A stretch of DNA of 63,865 nucleotides from Bradyrhizobium manausense. GTDB taxonomy: Bacteria; Pseudomonadota; Alphaproteobacteria; Rhizobiales; Xanthobacteraceae. Under the pieces are notes generated by a model, which did not search any database, was not told the DNA's origin, and saw only the letters and a program-made list of their open reading frames with translations. Made by a program: the position numbers and the translations under genes. This document shows, one piece after another, positions 18,915 through 26,620 of this stretch; the first letter of the stretch is position 1, and each line of letters begins with the position of its first letter. The DNA is taken from contig NZ_LJYG01000116.1 of the NCBI RefSeq assembly GCF_001440035.1, forward strand, positions 1 through 63,865. The letters run 5' to 3'.

Positions 18915-20651
18915 GTGCAACATGCGGGAACAAGCCTGCGGTGGATCACCGCCGCCATCCTATCGGTCAGCCTCGTCACATTCATCCCCGCGCGCGCGGC
19001 ATCGGTGGCGCCGGTGGCCGCGGAGAACGGCATGGTCGTCTCCGCGCAACATCTGGCGACGGAGGTGGGCGTCGAGGTGCTGAAGCGCGGCGGCAATGCC
19101 GTCGATGCCGCCGTGGCGGTCGGCTATGCGCTGGCCGTTGTCTATCCGGCAGCCGGCAATCTCGGCGGCGGCGGCTTCATGACGATCCAGCTCGCCGACG
19201 GCCGCAAGACCTTCCTCGATTTCCGCGAGACCGCGCCCAAGGGTGCGACGGCCAACATGTATCTCGACAAGGATGGCAACGTCATCAAGGGCATCTCGAC
19301 CAAGGGGCACCTCGCCGTTGGCGTCCCCGGATCCGTCTCGGGCATGGAATATGCGCGCGAAAAATACGGCACCATGAAGCGTGCCGAATTGCTGGCTCCC
19401 GCGATCCAGCTCGCCGAACAGGGTTTCGCGCTGGAGCAGGGCGACATCGACCTGCTGCTCACCGCCACCAAGGACTTCCAGGACGATCCCGCCTCCGCCG
19501 CGATTTTCCTCAACAACGGTCAGCCGTTCCGGGTCGGCGAGAAGCTGGTGCAATCAGAGCTCGCCAAGACCCTGCGCGAGATCAGCAGCAAGGGCACTGA
19601 CGGCTTCTACAAAGGCTGGGTCGGCAGCGCCATCGTGGCCTCGAGCCAGGCCGGCAAAGGCCTCATCACGCAGGATGACCTCAACGGCTACAAGACCCGC
19701 GAGCTCGCTCCCGTCGAATGCGACTATCGCGGCTATCACGTCGTGTCCGCGCCGCCGCCGAGCTCGGGCGGCGTCATCATCTGCGAGATCCTGAATATCC
19801 TGGAAGGCTATCCGCTGAAGGAGCTGGGCTATCACTCCGCAGCCGCCGTGCACGTGCAGATCGAAGCGATGCGGCACGCTTACGTCGACCGCAACAGCTA
19901 TCTCGGCGATCCTGACTTCGTGAAGAATCCGCTCGACCGCCTGCTGGACAAGAAATACGCCGCCGATATCCGCGCCGTGATCGATCCGAACAAGGCAGGA
20001 ATCTCCAAGGACATCAAGCCGGGCGTGGCGCCGCATGAGGGCAGCAACACCACGCATTACTCCATCGCCGACAAGGACGGCAACGCTGTATCCGTGACCT
20101 ACACACTGAACGACTGGTTCGGCGCCAAGGTGACAGCAGCCAAGACCGGCGTTCTGCTCAATGATGAAATGGACGACTTCACCGCCAAGGTCGGGGTGCC
20201 GAACCTTTATGGCCTGGTGCAGGGCGAGGCCAATTCCATTGCTCCCGGCAAGCGGCCGCTGTCCTCGATGAGCCCGACCATCGTCACCAAGGACGGCAAG
20301 ACCGTCATGGTGGTGGGCACGCCGGGCGGCAGCCGTATCATCACCGCTGTCCTGCAGACCATGATCAACGCGATCGACTACGGCATGAACGCGCAAGAGG
20401 CCGTCGACATGCCGCGCATCCACCAGCAATGGCTGCCTGATCTGACCAATGTCGAGACCTACGCCCTGTCTCCGGACACGCGCAAGATTCTGGAGGGCAT
20501 GGGCCACAAGTTCGGGCCGCCGCAACCGGCCAACCATCTCGCGGTCATCATCGTCGGCGCGCCGTCGCTGGACGGCAAGCAGGTCGGCAACAACCGCTAC
20601 TACGGCGCCAACGATCCGCGCCGCAATTCGGGGCTGGCGGCGGGGTATTGA
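18915..20651 (+). CDS. ggt: Gamma-glutamyltranspeptidase
   Basis: Periplasmic enzyme that cleaves the gamma-glutamyl bond of glutathione and related compounds; it is made as a precursor that cuts itself before a catalytic Thr. The 578-residue product from GTG 18915 has a signal peptide ending near PARAAS. The large subunit has GGNAVDAAVAVG and the substrate-binding FRETAP. The self-cleavage site lies in SNTTHYS, with the second Thr as nucleophile. The small subunit carries RPLSSMSPT and TPGGSRII, which stabilise the oxyanion. The GTG start is chosen because GGGAG lies 6 bp upstream; a longer frame begins in the divergent promoter region. Confidence 0.95.
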   Translation: MQHAGTSLRWITAAILSVSLVTFIPARAASVAPVAAENGMVVSAQHLATEVGVEVLKRGGNAVDAAVAVGYALAVVYPAAGNLGGGGFMTIQLADGRKTFLDFRETAPKGATANMYLDKDGNVIKGISTKGHLAVGVPGSVSGMEYAREKYGTMKRAELLAPAIQLAEQGFALEQGDIDLLLTATKDFQDDPASAAIFLNNGQPFRVGEKLVQSELAKTLREISSKGTDGFYKGWVGSAIVASSQAGKGLITQDDLNGYKTRELAPVECDYRGYHVVSAPPPSSGGVIICEILNILEGYPLKELGYHSAAAVHVQIEAMRHAYVDRNSYLGDPDFVKNPLDRLLDKKYAADIRAVIDPNKAGISKDIKPGVAPHEGSNTTHYSIADKDGNAVSVTYTLNDWFGAKVTAAKTGVLLNDEMDDFTAKVGVPNLYGLVQGEANSIAPGKRPLSSMSPTIVTKDGKTVMVVGTPGGSRIITAVLQTMINAIDYGMNAQEAVDMPRIHQQWLPDLTNVETYALSPDTRKILEGMGHKFGPPQPANHLAVIIVGAPSLDGKQVGNNRYYGANDPRRNSGLAAGY

Positions 20652-21421
20652 GGGAAAGCCGCCGGGAGAGTCTCGGGGCAGTTGGTCAGTCGCGCCGGAT
20701 TGCCGACCGCGGTGCAGCCGCCTGGCACATCCGATGTCACGACTGCGCCGGCGCCGATCTTGGCGAAATCGCCGATGCTGCTGTCACCGAGGATGCTCGC
20801 GCCGGCGCCGATATAGACAGCGCTGCCGATCCGCGGCGAGCGCGCCGGCAGCTCGCTGTCGCGGCCGATGCTGACGTTCTGGAGAATGGTGACTTCGTCG
20901 CCGATCACGACATTGGCGCCGACGACAATGCCGGTGGCATGGTCGAGGTACACCCCCGATCCGAATGTCGCGGACGGGTGGATGCTGACCTGCAGGACGT
21001 TCGAGGCCTCGTTCTGGAACAGCAGCGCTGCATCGCGATGGTCGTGACGCCAGAGCCAGTTCGAGACGCGCCAGGCCTGCAATGCGACGTAGCCCTTGTA
21101 ATGCAGCAGCGGCGGCAACAACGAGGTGATGGCTGGATCGCGCAGCGCGATAGAGCGCAAGTCGAAAACGGCCGCTGCGATCAGGTCCGGCTCGTCGCGA
21201 AAGGCATTGCGCGAAAGGGCGGTGAAGCGCGCGCGCTCGGCGTTGCTGCGGCCAAGCCGATGCCCGATCAGCTCGGCCAGCGCAGCTGCAAAATCATCAT
21301 GCGCGAGTATGGCACCGGCAACGGCCCTGGCGAACACGGGATCGGCATCGGCCGCGCGCTGCGCCTCGCCGCGGATGTCCCGCCAGAGGCTCTCGCTCGT
21401 GATGATCGCAGCCGGTGTCAT
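20600..21421 (-). CDS. cysE: Serine O-acetyltransferase
   Basis: Makes O-acetylserine from serine and acetyl-CoA for cysteine synthesis. The 273-residue product has the helical N-terminal domain (about residues 8-110, with FRDEPDLIAAAVFDLRSIALRDP) and a left-handed hexapeptide-repeat domain. Catalytic HPSATFGSGVYLDHATG is followed by IGDEVTILQNVSIG and IGDSSIGDFAKIGAGAVV-like turns. The usual VPGGCTAVGNPAR end is present, then a 25-residue extra tail. That tail overlaps the 3' end of ggt by 52 bp on the opposite strand. Confidence 0.92.
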   Translation of the reverse strand: MTPAAIITSESLWRDIRGEAQRAADADPVFARAVAGAILAHDDFAAALAELIGHRLGRSNAERARFTALSRNAFRDEPDLIAAAVFDLRSIALRDPAITSLLPPLLHYKGYVALQAWRVSNWLWRHDHRDAALLFQNEASNVLQVSIHPSATFGSGVYLDHATGIVVGANVVIGDEVTILQNVSIGRDSELPARSPRIGSAVYIGAGASILGDSSIGDFAKIGAGAVVTSDVPGGCTAVGNPARLTNCPETLPAAFPQYPAASPELRRGSLAP

Positions 21422-21468
21422 CGTCGCCTCCGCGTCTTGCCCGCGGCGACGAATATAGGTCGTCCCGG

Positions 21469-21618
21469 TCAAGGCGCCAGGGACGCCGGAGGAATGGCGC
21501 CCCGCTCGGGCGCGCAGCCCGGACTTCGCCGTTTGCGCAGGTCGATCGCGTAGAGCCAGCCGCTCGCAGCGGTGGCGACAGGAAGGATGAAGAGCACGAA
21601 ACCACGCAGCAGGATCAT
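21469..21618 (-). CDS. Small membrane protein, coupled to upstream gene
   Basis: A 49-residue frame with one N-terminal membrane helix (ILLRGFVLFILPVATAASGWLYAI), then a basic, Pro-rich tail. Its ATG overlaps the stop of the preceding gene as ATGA (21615-21618), which favours real, coupled translation. No family is recognised. A longer in-frame form starts upstream but is out of context with the neighbour. Confidence 0.55.
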   Translation of the reverse strand: MILLRGFVLFILPVATAASGWLYAIDLRKRRSPGCAPERGAIPPASLAP

Positions 21619-21872
21619 GGGTCGAGGCCCGCTTTCGCAAACATGATGGCGCGGTCGAGCGCGAGCCATGCGAACCAATAGAGATAGAGGCTCAGGAAGA
21701 ACTTCCAGGACTCGCCGACCTGCCAGTGCGGATAGAGCTCGACCTGCGTCGGCCATTTATTGAGAAGCGCGACCGCCATGGGAACCAAGCTGCCGAATCG
21801 CCCGAACAGCGCCGTGGCGCGCTCGAGCAGCGCGATGCGCCGGTCGATCTGCTTGCGCTCTGCGTTGGTCAT
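21615..21872 (-). CDS. Small membrane-associated protein
   Basis: An 85-residue protein with a basic amphipathic N-terminus (MTNAERKQIDRRIALLERA). Two hydrophobic aromatic segments follow (LFGRFGSLVPMAVALL and WKFFLSLYLYWFAWLALDRAIMF). The frame has the composition of a genuine membrane protein, and its stop overlaps the next start. No function can be assigned. It lies between cysE and the DUF2852 region. Confidence 0.65.
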   Translation of the reverse strand: MTNAERKQIDRRIALLERATALFGRFGSLVPMAVALLNKWPTQVELYPHWQVGESWKFFLSLYLYWFAWLALDRAIMFAKAGLDP

Positions 21873-21937
21873 GGTCGGACCCGTCGGCGCGCGGAATGCG
21901 CTGTCAGGCCTTAGTCGTACCTCGCGGCAAGCGGGTT

Positions 21938-22108
21938 CTATGGCGCCTGATGGTCTTGCGGATGGTCATAGACGACGCCGCAAAACCGGTAGCCGCAGGT
22001 GCGGAAATGGCAATCGGGATCGCCTGCGCAGCTGCCATAGACGAAGGTGACATAGCCCGGCACCGCCAGCGCGGTCGCGCCAAGCAGCAGGCGAGGGGCG
22101 AGGTCCAT
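21938..22108 (-). CDS. Small cysteine-rich membrane protein
   Basis: A 56-residue frame beginning MDLAPRLLLGATALAVPGYV, a likely signal or anchor. A Cys-rich tail with four cysteines follows (GSCAGDPDCHF, then TCGYRFCGVV) and could form disulfides or bind metal in the periplasm. No family is recognised. CTCGCCCC precedes the start and no strong ribosome site is visible, so this is a moderate call based on composition. Confidence 0.45.
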   Translation of the reverse strand: MDLAPRLLLGATALAVPGYVTFVYGSCAGDPDCHFRTCGYRFCGVVYDHPQDHQAP

Positions 22109-22174
22109 GGGCTTTGGTGTCGACGACCCGGGCGCCGGTTCGCTCCCCGCTTGAGGGAAGAGGTGAAAACCAGA

Positions 22175-22206
22175 CCGCCCGCCTGCGCGGTTGCGCAAGC
22201 GGGCGG
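22175..22206 (-). terminator. Strong hairpin downstream of the DUF2852 gene
   Basis: CCGCCCGC (22175-22182) pairs with GCGGGCGG (22199-22206), with a further inner GCGC/GCGC pairing. On the minus strand the stem is followed by TCTGGTTTTC, a weak T-run. It lies about 55 bp beyond the DUF2852 stop, so it fits the role of a terminator. Confidence 0.55.
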
Positions 22207-22260
22207 CTCGGGGCCATCAGGACTTTGGGGGCATGCGCCTGAAGGCTTTGAGAGGTTTGA

Positions 22261-22752
22261 TCAACCCTGCGGCTGGTCGGTCGGCGGCGGGGTCGGGCGC
22301 GTCTTGTGCTGGGCCATGAACTGGTCGAATTCTTCCTTGTCCTTGGCGTGGCGCAGACGGTCGAGGAAGTTCTTGAACTCGACCTGCTCTTCCTCGAGAC
22401 GGCGCAGCGTTTCGGAGCGGTACTCGTCGAAGGCGCGGTTGCCGGAGGACGGCGGGCCGAAGCCGAAGCCGAAACCACGGCGCTCCATGCGGTCGCGCAT
22501 GCGGTCCATCTTGTACTGCATCCGCTCCATCTTGTTCTGCCAGCGATCCTGATTGCTCCAGCACGACATTCTTCTGCTCCCGAGTGTGAAAAAGAGAAGG
22601 GCGAGTCCGATCGGCCACCAGATGATGAAGCCGAGAATGGTCACGGCAATCCAACCAGGATGCCAGGGCGTATCGAGCATGTGGGGCCGCTCATACGATC
22701 GGTATTGGTCCGAGGGGCCGCGCCAGCGATTGACATCAGCGGTGTAGGCCAT
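22261..22752 (-). CDS. DUF2852 membrane protein
   Basis: A 163-residue protein of the DUF2852 family, known mainly in alphaproteobacteria and of unknown function. A central membrane helix (WIAVTILGFIIWWPIGLALLFF) is followed by a cytosolic helical, Arg/Met-rich segment with repeated MERMQYKMDRM-like turns. A coiled coil near the end includes RLEEEQVEFKNFLDRL. A perfect operator-like palindrome lies 36 bp upstream of its start and recurs over the start of the adjacent tetR gene, so it is the probable target of that repressor. Confidence 0.85.
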   Translation of the reverse strand: MAYTADVNRWRGPSDQYRSYERPHMLDTPWHPGWIAVTILGFIIWWPIGLALLFFTLGSRRMSCWSNQDRWQNKMERMQYKMDRMRDRMERRGFGFGFGPPSSGNRAFDEYRSETLRRLEEEQVEFKNFLDRLRHAKDKEEFDQFMAQHKTRPTPPPTDQPQG

Positions 22753-22787
22753 TTCCCTTCTCCATCACGGCATCAGCGCCGTTGTGA

Positions 22788-22806
22788 ATGTAAATAACAT
22801 TTACAT
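22788..22806. promoter_or_regulatory. Operator-like palindrome upstream of the DUF2852 gene
   Basis: ATGTAAAT-AAC-ATTTACAT is a perfect 8-bp inverted repeat with a 3-bp centre. The core TGTAAA-N5-TTTACA recurs with one mismatch over the tetR start (23612-23632). It lies between tetR and the DUF2852 gene and fits a TetR-family operator. Confidence 0.65.
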
Positions 22807-22873
22807 AGCTAGACCATCCCGCGATTTTGTCAAGCTGACCGCCTGACACGCCCGCGTGATTATTGGCGCAACT

Positions 22874-23614
22874 TTATTTCGGCTTGCCCCAGGGACCGCC
22901 AGGCGGCACGCCCGAACCGGAGGAAGCCTCCGGCGGCACCGGCGGCGGCTCGGCGCTCTTCGCCTGCGGCCTGCGGTCGGTCGGGAAACCGAGGCCACGC
23001 AAGTAAATCAGCACCTCGGCCTCGAGCAGCTCGTCCGGCGACATCGGCAGTTTTCGGCGCGCGGCGTCACCCCGGGAAAACAGCGAGGCGACGCCATGCG
23101 CCATCGACCAGATGTGCAGCGCCATCATCATCGCCGGCGGGCGCGGCGTGCCTGGCGGGGCCAGCGCGGCGAGACGCTCCGCGGCGGCGCGAATGACGTT
23201 AAAAGCACGCTCGCTTGCGGCCTGCAGCGCCGGATTGGCATCGACAGGAAGGCCGGATTCGAACATCGCATTGTAGAAGGCCGGCTCCTCGCGGGCGAAG
23301 GCGAGATAGGCCCGGCCGACGCGCTCGAACGCGGTGACGGTGTCGGGGCGCCCGTCGTCCCAGGCCTCGGTCAGCCGCTGCTCGAACTGCTCGAAACCGC
23401 GCTGGGCAATCGAGGACAGCAGCTCATCGCGGTCGCGAAAATGCCGGTACGGCGCCGCCGCGCTGACGCCGGCCATGCGCGCGGCATCGGCAAAGGTGAA
23501 GCCGGCCGCCCCCTTTTCCGCGATCAGCCCGAGGGCGGCCTGCAGAAGTGCTTCCTTCAGATTGCCGTGGTGATAGCCGCGCTCGGCGCGGCGCTGCTCC
23601 TTGCGCCAGCTCAT
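22874..23614 (-). CDS. TetR/AcrR family transcriptional regulator
   Basis: A 246-residue repressor. The N-terminal DNA-binding domain includes NLKEALLQAALGLIAEKGAAGFTFADAARMAG and VSAAAPYRHFRDRDELLSSIA, with the recognition helix in the last part. The ligand domain holds the WSMAHGVASLF segment typical of the WHG-domain TetR group. The tail is Pro/Gly-rich (PEASSGSGVPPGGPWG). Its own start codon lies inside a palindrome like the one before the DUF2852 gene, so it probably represses itself and that gene. The inducer is unknown. Confidence 0.92.
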   Translation of the reverse strand: MSWRKEQRRAERGYHHGNLKEALLQAALGLIAEKGAAGFTFADAARMAGVSAAAPYRHFRDRDELLSSIAQRGFEQFEQRLTEAWDDGRPDTVTAFERVGRAYLAFAREEPAFYNAMFESGLPVDANPALQAASERAFNVIRAAAERLAALAPPGTPRPPAMMMALHIWSMAHGVASLFSRGDAARRKLPMSPDELLEAEVLIYLRGLGFPTDRRPQAKSAEPPPVPPEASSGSGVPPGGPWGKPK

Positions 23615-23632
23615 GTGAACGATCTTTACATG
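23612..23632. promoter_or_regulatory. Operator-like palindrome over the tetR start
   Basis: CATGTGAA-CGATC-TTTACATG is an inverted repeat with one mismatch that covers the tetR start codon. It shares the TGTAAA-N5-TTTACA plan of the site at 22788-22806. Confidence 0.6.
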
Positions 23633-23663
23633 AGCTGCGCATGAAGGTCACTAGGCGCTCCCC

Positions 23664-23743
23664 GTCATTCCGGGGCGGCTCGAAGAGCCGAACCCGGAAT
23701 CTCGAGATTCCGGGTTCGGTCCTCTGGACCGCCCCGGAATGAC
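23664..23743. repeat. Palindromic repeat type C, copy 1
   Basis: An 80-bp palindromic element that begins GTCATTCCGGGGCGG and ends CCGCCCCGGAATGAC. The centre AACCCGGAATCTCGAGATTC is itself a perfect inverted repeat around CTCGAG. A second copy lies at 28121-28197. Confidence 0.85.
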
Positions 23744-23754
23744 CGTACTCTCGC

Positions 23755-24117
23755 CTAGCCGCCGGGAATCGGCAGCACCGGCATGATCTCGACGCGCTCG
23801 CCGGGGAAGATCGCGAAATGCGGGTGGTTCTCGAACATTTTTGCGGCGGCCTCGTGCGAGGCGGCGCGGACGACCGTGAAGGCGCCCATCTCGTTGGCGA
23901 TGTCGGCAATGCCGCTGCCGTCGACCTTCTTGGTCCTGCCAAGCGGACCACCCATCGCCTGGATCGCGCTTTGGTGCTTCTCGACCCAGCCCTTCCAGGC
24001 CGCCATGCCCTCCTTCTCCTTTGCCTTGCGCTCGGCGTCGGACATTGCATTCCACGCAGCCATTTTCGGACTGCTCTTGCTGCCGAGGAAGACGGCGAGA
24101 TAGGTGTCGTTGCTCAT
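23755..24117 (-). CDS. YCII-like small protein
   Basis: A 120-residue soluble protein beginning MSNDTYLAVFLGSKSS. The helix-strand order (WNAMSDAERKAKEKEGMAAW, then GAFTVVRAASHEAAAKMFENHPHF, then ERVEIMPVLPIPGG) fits a ferredoxin-like YCII/DGPF-type dimer, as does the neighbouring gene, although the DGPF motif itself is missing. It starts 21 bp after the stop of the YCII gene upstream and is probably in its operon. No catalytic function is known. Confidence 0.75.
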   Translation of the reverse strand: MSNDTYLAVFLGSKSSPKMAAWNAMSDAERKAKEKEGMAAWKGWVEKHQSAIQAMGGPLGRTKKVDGSGIADIANEMGAFTVVRAASHEAAAKMFENHPHFAIFPGERVEIMPVLPIPGG

Positions 24118-24138
24118 TTGCTGTTTCTCCCTTCAACG

Positions 24139-24576
24139 TTAATGATGCGCCTGGCCGCGTTGTGCGGCCGTAACATGCGGCAAGTCTTCGAATCCAGAGA
24201 CCGCGTCTCGCACCTCGTCAGAGAAATCCGACAACTCCTGCACCTGCCGGATCTCGATGATCTCGTTGCCGGAGGCCGGACATTTTTTGGCCCATGCGAT
24301 CGCCTCGTCGCGCGAGGCCACATCGATCATCCAGTAACCGCCCAGGACTTCCTTGGCTTCGGCAAACGGCCCATCGGTCACGATTGGTTCACCGGCGCCG
24401 AAGGACACCCGCGCGCCGGCAGACGGTGGATGCAGGCCGTCGAGCGTGATCAGCACGCCAGCGTTCTTCAGCTCCTCATTGTAGCGCATCATCGCCGCGA
24501 CGCGCTCGGGATCAGGCTGGGCACCCGGCTCCGCAGTGCAGTAGCCAATCGGAATCATCAACATCATGAAACGCAT
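24139..24576 (-). CDS. YCII-domain (DGPF) protein
   Basis: A 145-residue protein with the TDGPFAEAKEVLGGYWMIDV block that defines the DGPF subgroup of YCII-like proteins, small dimers often encoded beside ECF42 sigma factors. The N-terminus reads MRFMMLMIPIGY, and RYNEELKNAGVLITLDGLHP is the usual helix-turn. The start is set at 24576, where AAGGACC lies just upstream. A candidate ECF42 promoter lies about 100 bp before it. The exact biochemical role of the family is unknown. Confidence 0.88.
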   Translation of the reverse strand: MRFMMLMIPIGYCTAEPGAQPDPERVAAMMRYNEELKNAGVLITLDGLHPPSAGARVSFGAGEPIVTDGPFAEAKEVLGGYWMIDVASRDEAIAWAKKCPASGNEIIEIRQVQELSDFSDEVRDAVSGFEDLPHVTAAQRGQAHH

Positions 24577-24674
24577 GGAAGGTCCTTGGCTTGCTGTGGC
24601 CTCCCGGCATGCGCCGCAAGGCCGGCTGGAGACATTCACTCGATGCGAGCCGATTTGCCCGCACTCCCCTGTAA

Positions 24675-24701
24675 GACGAACGAGCCTTGCCGGAACCGAC
24701 A
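24675..24701 (-). promoter_or_regulatory. Candidate ECF42 promoter 1 (YCII pair)
   Basis: On the minus strand TGTCGG (24701-24696) and CGTC (24678-24675) are separated by exactly 17 bp. Two other genes of this neighbourhood have the same arrangement. From memory, ECF42 promoters use a TGTCGA-like -35 and a CGTC/CGAC-like -10. It would drive the genes at 24576-23755. Confidence 0.6.
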
Positions 24702-24787
24702 CCGGGACGCGAATTATTTGAAGCGCCGGACGAAAGCACAGTAAGAAGACCCACGCGCCCCATGTTCGAGACAGGACAGATCAGCCC

Positions 24788-25576
24788 ATGCCGTCAGCCT
24801 CGCAAAACGTCGCCCTCGTCACCGGAGCCGCGCGCGGCATTGGGCTCGCGACCGCGAAAAAATTCCTGGCCGAAGGATGGCGGGTGGCGCTGCTTGATAT
24901 CGAGGGCGAATTGCTCGCCAAGGCCGTCGCCGAGATCGGCAGAAGCGGCGATACGCTGGCACTCACCTGCGATGTCTCGGACCCGACCGCGGTCGGCGCG
25001 GCAATGACGGTGCTCGAGCGGCGCTTCGGCCGGCTCGATGCCCTGGTCAACAATGCCGGCATTGCGGTGTTCGCGCCGCTGATGGAGACGTCGGAGGCCG
25101 ACTGGCGCCGCGTGCTCGAGGTCAATCTCACCGGACCGTTTCTCTGCACCAGGGCGGCGGTGCCGTTGATGCGCGAGGCCGGCGGCGGCGCCATCGTCAA
25201 TATCACCTCGATTTCGGCCGTGCGTGCCTCGACCTTGCGCTCGGCCTACGGCACCAGCAAGGCGGGGCTCGCGCACCTGACAAAACAGCTCGCGGTCGAG
25301 CTCGCCTCGCTCAACATCCGCGTCAACGCGGTCGCGCCCGGGCCGGTCGACACGGCAATGGCAAAGCAGGTGCACACCAAGGAGATCCGCGCCGACTATC
25401 ACGACGCCATCCCGCTCAACCGCTATGGGCTCGAGGAGGAGCTGGCGGAGGCGATCTACTTTCTGTGCTCGGAGCGCGCGAGCTACATCACCGGCCAAAT
25501 TTTGGCCGTCGATGGCGGCTTTGATGCCGCGGGTATCGGCCTGCCGACGTTGCGGGGACAACGACGGAACGGATAG
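24788..25576 (+). CDS. SDR family oxidoreductase
   Basis: A 262-residue NAD(P)-dependent short-chain dehydrogenase. The cofactor motif TGAARGIG is near residue 12, DIEGE follows strand two, and the NNAG motif is near residue 87. The catalytic set is Ser in NITSISAVRAS, then Tyr and Lys in YGTSKAG, and the proline-rich VAPGPVDT follows. The tail ASYITGQILAVDGGFDAAG is that of FabG-like enzymes. The Asp after strand two suggests NAD rather than NADP. The substrate cannot be inferred. It is divergent from the YCII pair. Confidence 0.92.
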   Translation: MPSASQNVALVTGAARGIGLATAKKFLAEGWRVALLDIEGELLAKAVAEIGRSGDTLALTCDVSDPTAVGAAMTVLERRFGRLDALVNNAGIAVFAPLMETSEADWRRVLEVNLTGPFLCTRAAVPLMREAGGGAIVNITSISAVRASTLRSAYGTSKAGLAHLTKQLAVELASLNIRVNAVAPGPVDTAMAKQVHTKEIRADYHDAIPLNRYGLEEELAEAIYFLCSERASYITGQILAVDGGFDAAGIGLPTLRGQRRNG

Positions 25577-25585
25577 GCACGGATT

Positions 25586-25678
25586 GTAGGGTGGGCAAAG
25601 GCGCTCTTGCGCCGTGCCCACCATCTCTTTCGGATTTGCTGTGGCAATGGTGGGCACGCTACGCTTTGCCCACCCTAC
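25586..25678. repeat. Hairpin repeat related to the 1484-2351 array
   Basis: A single 93-bp element begins GTAGGGTGGGCAAAG and ends CTTTGCCCACCCTAC, with an inner GTGCCCACCAT / ATGGTGGGCAC pair. It has the same plan as the 91-bp hairpins at the left end of the window, but a different centre. Confidence 0.85.
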
Positions 25679-25701
25679 AAAATCGGGTTGGTGGAGAGCT
25701 C

Positions 25702-26139
25702 ATGCGACGCGTCACCTTCTACAGTGCCCTGCTGCTCGCATCAGCACTGTTCGCATCCGCACCCGCCAAGGCGGAGATCCGTATCATCCAGAGCCCCGGC
25801 GGGCAGGTCGGGCCGTTCCTCGATCTGTTCGAGAAGGTGCGCGCGAGCGGCGAACGTGTCGTGATCGACGGTCCGTGCCTGTCCGCCTGCACGCTGGTGC
25901 TCAGCATCGTACCGGGCGAGCGCATTTGCGTGACCAGGCGCGCCGTGCTTGGTTTCCACGCTGCGCGTTCGGTCGACCGACACGGACGCTTCTATGCCGA
26001 ACCGGAAGCATCCGAAGCCGTGCTCGAAGCCTATCCCGGCCCGGTGCGTGACTGGATCGCCCGCCGCGGCGGCCTCACCTCTCGTTTGCTCTTGCTGAGG
26101 GGACGCGACCTCGCCGCCATCTATCCTCGCTGCCGGTGA
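25702..26139 (+). CDS. Periplasmic ClpP-like (COG3904-type) protein
   Basis: A 145-residue exported protein with a signal peptide ending near SAPAKAE. The mature part has IIQSPGGQVGPFLDLFEKV, a GPCLSACTLVLSIVPG block and VLGFHAAR. The Ser in the CLSACT block and the following His sit where ClpP/crotonase-fold proteins place their catalytic pair, so a serine-peptidase-like function is possible. Proteins of this kind are common and uncharacterised in Bradyrhizobium-like genomes. ATG 25702 is preferred because GGAGAG precedes it. Confidence 0.75.
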   Translation: MRRVTFYSALLLASALFASAPAKAEIRIIQSPGGQVGPFLDLFEKVRASGERVVIDGPCLSACTLVLSIVPGERICVTRRAVLGFHAARSVDRHGRFYAEPEASEAVLEAYPGPVRDWIARRGGLTSRLLLLRGRDLAAIYPRCR

Positions 26140-26143
26140 AGAT

Positions 26144-26172
26144 CAGCGACGATACGGCGCGGGTCGTCGCTG
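26144..26172 (+). terminator. Perfect 9-bp hairpin after the ClpP-like gene
   Basis: CAGCGACGA (26144-26152) pairs with TCGTCGCTG (26164-26172) around an 11-nt loop, just 4 bp after the stop codon. No T-run follows, so it may be a 3'-end stabiliser rather than an intrinsic terminator. Confidence 0.4.
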
Positions 26173-26238
26173 CCGCGAGATCGTCGTCGCACCGATCATT
26201 GTCGTTCGCAACACCGCGCGAACCAAGTGATGTGTTGC

Positions 26239-26331
26239 CTAGAAGAATCTCTCGATCGTCTGCGCCAGCTCCAGGCTCGCGCAAATGAGCATTCCCCACA
26301 GTGCAAAGTTGATTTGTAGCGCCGCCGCCAT
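26239..26331 (-). CDS. Possible 30-residue membrane microprotein
   Basis: A very short frame encodes MAAALQINFALWGMLICASL and then ELAQTIERFF, one hydrophobic helix with a charged end. GGAAGGGG lies at a workable distance upstream, and the peptide composition is typical of a single-pass microprotein. It fills part of the 480-bp gap between two plus-strand genes. The rest of the gap (26340-26620) is relatively AT-rich and holds nothing else I can support. Confidence 0.45.
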   Translation of the reverse strand: MAAALQINFALWGMLICASLELAQTIERFF

Positions 26332-26620
26332 CGGTCGCACCCCTTCCAAGTGACGTCCACCCCAGATTTTAAATTTTATGAAGGAATTATTAGCGGATTC
26401 TCGTGCGACGTGCACAGCCTAATATTGCGCCAGTTGTTGTGCATTGCGATCCGCTTCAGTTCACGAAGCGGCCTCACTGCTCTCGCAATGTTGTGCGAAT
26501 CAAGACTTCAGATTCAGCCTCGCCGGCGGTGTGATTTTTTTGGGTTCCATTTGATTGGCGCGAAGCAGAACGTCCTGCGCAGCTTTTGCCTGTGGCGTGG
26601 AGCACCGAAAGTCAGGCGTG

